Assembly (NCBI GenBank): GCA_024734555.1
Contig: JANPWX010000118.1
Coordinates: 1,099,820-1,163,819, forward strand
Length of the DNA stretch: 64,000 nt
DNA from: Trochalopteron elliotii
Taxonomy: Eukaryota; Chordata; Aves; Passeriformes; Leiothrichidae
Reading direction: 5' to 3'
Shown here: positions 60,803 through 64,000 of the stretch, in pieces
Numbering within the stretch: the stretch's first letter is position 1
How the letters are laid out: each line of letters begins with the position of its first letter
Notes under the pieces: generated by a model
Told to the model about the DNA's origin: nothing
Databases searched by the model: none
Seen by the model: the letters and a program-made list of their open reading frames with translations, nothing else
Program-made: the position numbers and the translations under genes

Positions 60803-63669
60803 ATCACTTTCACCAAGGGCGAGATGGGTGGTGGCCTCTAAACCATCCCACGGTCGTAACCACCCTGGGCATGGATCCCTGTCACTGCTCACTACAAAGG
60901 CAGCCATGCACAAAGCCTCCGTGGGTGGATGGGCTTTGGCCAACTCCTCTTCTCTGGTGGATTGTGAAAGAAAAGCAGAAAGACCAGGGGAAGCTGAGAC
61001 TGGGAGAAGCCAAAAAGCAGGAGGAGAGCAAAGGAGCCTTGCAGAAATGAGAAGGTGAAGGTGGAGATTACTTTTGGGCTGGGTGCTGGCTGAAACGTGC
61101 TGAGACCTGCACACTCGAAAGCCATCTTTAGGTCCTCACTGGGGGTGAGGAAACAGGGCTTGGGAAAACTTCTCTCTTGGGAAAACTCATGCAGTTCAAC
61201 TTGAAATGATTCAGAGTGCCCCAAATTTGATTAAGCCCCAAGATAAAATTGGGAAAAACAGTGTCAGGGGTTGAGTGTAAGCTGTCATCCTCACAAACCC
61301 AATGCTGGAGCCAAGCCATGCCTGGCAATGCCTGATGAGTTCAACACTGGCCAAAAGAAATTTAAATGAGCCTAGGACCAGGTATAAGGACTTCATCAAA
61401 TTCCTCAAAGGGATGCAAATAAGGCCAAGGCCAGCTCTACAACAGGGGAGGAAAATCAATAAATCAGCAGCTGATGCATCCTAGACATAGCCAGGGATGA
61501 CATCTCCTCATCAGCAGCAGTGAAGGTTCTGCAGGCAGAGCCACATGTCCCACAGCCAGCACCCACTGCAGAGTAGTGTAACAAAAACGGTCTAGCACCA
61601 GGTCCTGACATCTCTCAAGGGCCTTCATGAGAAATTATCAGGGGGGCAGTTTCAAGACCCCAGAGTTTGCCAAGGAGCTTGATATTTTGTCCTGAGATAA
61701 CCCACCAGAAGGGAAAGCTATTTGTAGAAGAAGTGTGAGGTATCTCCTCAGCAGCTCTAGAGTACAACTCTGCCTCTGATCCCTCAGGCAGGAAAGGGGA
61801 GCTCTAGCCTGGTTTATGCTGCTCACCTGTGCCTTAGGGGAATGCCTCTGGGGGTTGAAACAAGAGTTATTGTAACAGTGCAAAAGAATTCGAAGAGGAA
61901 GGTACCTGCCAGGGAAGGTCATGGAGAAAAACCCCACAAAGAGACCAAGTGTGCCTCTTTGTAAGGACCCCACTGCAGGCAGCCTCTCCCATTGGGGGCA
62001 GGAGTTTTGCAGCACAAGGAATAGCTTTCAGTCATGCTTTGAGACCCAGATACTGGGGGAAATCAGCTGCTTGCAGGAGCTCCAGGAACCTCTAGTCATG
62101 GTCATCCCTCAGGGGATGCAGTGGGAACCAGGTCAGGGACCCAAGGAGGACATTTGGAGCTAGACATAGCAAATGTTTTGGATGGTCTCTGGTGAAAGAT
62201 CTGACTCAACAAAATCAGCTATAATTTGAGTAAAAACAAACCTCAGCCTGGCACAAAGAGAAATTCCTTGGGGTTCACCAGCAGAGCAGGCAGAGTTGGA
62301 AGGGAGACAAAAAAGGTAGAAAAGGAAACAGCATCACATGAAAGGACTCATCTGCTGCCCAAAATGAGTAGGACAATAAAGAAGGACCAGTTTCCTTCCC
62401 TAACAGTGGCTGTGGCAGGTTATACCCCAGCAGAAATCCCCCCAGGAAGGAACAACTAATAAGGATGAATAACCCCATCCAGGGTGGCCCTGAGGCAAAA
62501 TGTGGCTCAGTGACTCCTGAGCCTTCAATCCAAGCAGCTGCCACACCAGCTGACAGGACAGCTTGCTTTCCATGATCAGAGCTGCTCAGCCTGCCCTTAC
62601 TTCCCAGGCACTGATGCTGGGAGAGCTCAGCTCTGCCCTGCTTTCCTCCTGCCTTCCCTCACACATGGACACTTGGAGCATCTCCAGCTCCTCCACACCT
62701 TTGGATGACCTCATGCTCAATCTCCTCTCCTTCAACAGACCAGGAGCACCAGATCAGAAGCAGACTCGGCACCTGCTGAGGGCTGGCAGCTGCTTCTGTC
62801 ACCTGCTCACACAAAATGCCAGCAGCACTGGGCTGGTCCCCTTTGGCCACCCACACCCAGGACCGTTGGTCCCCACTGCAGGGTGACAGTGGGAAGTGAA
62901 GAGTGACTCAGACAGCCGGAGGTTCCTGGGGCTGACTCAAACCCTGGAGCAGGGAAGCTGGGGGATATTACTCGAGTGAATGCCAGCACTCACGGGTGGT
63001 GCTTTCAGCACTAACAACTGTCCCACCCTCCAGAAGGAAATTAAAAAATAAAGAATAAAAAATAATAATAGAAAAGTCTGCTGGCTAGCTGAGAAACTCA
63101 AAACCCAGCACCTGCAGGCCAGACCTCCAGATGAAAACAGCTGTTCTGCTGATGCAATGACTGGGAATTGTGCTCCCTGCATCCCAAAGTGCATGGAGGC
63201 ATTGAGGATGCTGATAGGAAGGTGGACAGTGAGGTGGATGCTAGGGAGTTTGGTAGTTTCCTTGTACAGGGCTGTTTTTCCCCTCTGCCACGGAAAGAAC
63301 AGGCTGCAGGTATGGGTTTTTGCCCTATAACCGAGGAGAAAAATCAGTGAAAGGGACCAGGCAAAGCAAAGGGAGGTTCAGTGGAATGATCACAAGCCAA
63401 GGGAGAGTTAGGATAGAGAGAGGAATTCCCCAATCAGCTTGACTGGGGCAGCAGAGAAACACAGCAGCCCCCACTGGGGGGACCCCACAGATCCTCTGCC
63501 ATCTGTTCCCAGCCCTCCTTAGCATCCCTGCACTGCCCTGCCGAGCTTGTACCCAGACACAAACACCCCTTCTGGCACAGCTGAATGAAGCACTGCTGCA
63601 GGAGGTGACATCTGCCCCCCTCTGTGCCTGTGTACCTGTCTTCTCTGTCTCCTCAGCTTCTCCCTAACA

Positions 63670-64000
63670 GGGTCATTAAGGTTGGAAAAAAACCTTTAAG
63701 GTCAACTCCAAGAGTTGACCCAGCACTGCCAAGCTCACAAATAAACCAGGTCCCTAAGAACTCACATCTATACATTTTTTAACACTTCCAGGGATGGTGA
63801 TTCCACCACTTCCCTGGGCAGCCTGTTCCAGCACACAACAACTCTTTCAGAGAGGAAATTTTTCTTAGTATCCAATATAAACGTCTCGTGAGGTAATTTC
63901 CTCTTGTCCTATCACTTGTTACTCAGGAGAAGAGACAGACAACCGCTACACCTTCCTTCCAGCTAGTTATGGAGAGTAATAAGCCCTCCCCGAGCCTCCT
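63670..64000 (-). mobile_element. CR1 LINE fragment running off the window
   Basis: GGTCATTAAGGTTGGAAAAA, TCCAGGGATGGTGATTCCAC, CCTGGGCAGCCTGTTCCAGC, TTTCCTCTTGTCCTATCACT and GAGTAATAAGCCCTCCCC follow CR1 in minus orientation to the last base. Confidence 0.95.

Larger units (their letters stand above)
59437..64000 (-). other. PAPPA2: PAPPA2 intron upstream of exon A (partial)
   Basis: About 4.6 kb. I looked for the first coding exon (signal peptide, propeptide, and the conserved EAWVKP-type block that should precede exon A) and did not find it, so it lies beyond 64000. Contains a CCCT repeat at 60777-60802 and a CR1 from 63670 to the window end. Nothing recognised in 61480-62480 despite a mostly open look. 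Confidence 0.7.

Noticed and set aside
59437..64000. Search for the PAPPA2 first coding exon, signal peptide and promoter
   Set aside because: No phase-1 donor following a LamG-type block, and no signal peptide frame, was found on the minus strand.
1..64000. CRISPR array, operon, phage or bacterial defence system
   Set aside because: The window is vertebrate intron and exon sequence. The only regular repeat (29 bp, three copies) has no spacers.

Overview
This is a vertebrate window and almost certainly a bird. Three things point there: many CR1 LINE fragments of the avian type in both orientations, sparse genes with canonical GT-AG introns, and an LTR that resembles songbird endogenous-retrovirus LTRs as I remember them. 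A passerine is my best guess, but that is inference. I see no bacterial features, operons or CRISPR.

One gene fills the window. It is PAPPA2 (pappalysin-2, pregnancy-associated plasma protein A2), transcribed on the minus strand. I could place fifteen consecutive coding exons between 59436 and 3596. All have AG acceptors and GT donors, and they join into one open frame of about 1,260 codons without a frameshift or stop. The family call rests on the match to pappalysins as I know them: laminin-G-like segment, paired Lin12-Notch repeats, the zinc motif [11 protein letters not shown] followed by the Met-turn YMSY, a CGDG...ECDDGD cysteine-rich repeat, and the start of a CCP/sushi array. The wording around the active site ([20 protein letters not shown]) fits PAPPA2 rather than its paralogue PAPPA. 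Both ends are missing. The signal peptide, propeptide and first coding exon should lie beyond 64000. The last CCP modules, third Lin12-Notch repeat and 3' UTR should lie below position 1.

Layout from the 5' end of the gene (high coordinates): 59437-64000, intron with a CR1 at its outer end; 58374-59436, large GC-rich exon (LamG-like segment, Lin12-Notch repeats 1-2); 37021-58373, 21-kb intron with several CR1 relics, a 29-bp minisatellite and a G-quadruplex motif; 36875-37020, small exon; 29733-30026, exon with the whole zinc site; 17884-29052, nine exons for the central region; 8699-17883, intron with an LTR antisense to the gene; 3596-8698, three CCP exons; 1-3595, intron.

The product should be a secreted metzincin protease that cleaves IGF-binding proteins (IGFBP-5 and IGFBP-3 in mammals) and frees IGF. 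I found no second gene, no RNA gene and no clear novel system. The observations most worth a check are two in-frame NAGNAG acceptors, the catalytic site sitting in a frame-neutral exon, the antisense LTR with TATA and poly(A) signals, and several AT-rich intronic blocks that may be conserved noncoding elements.
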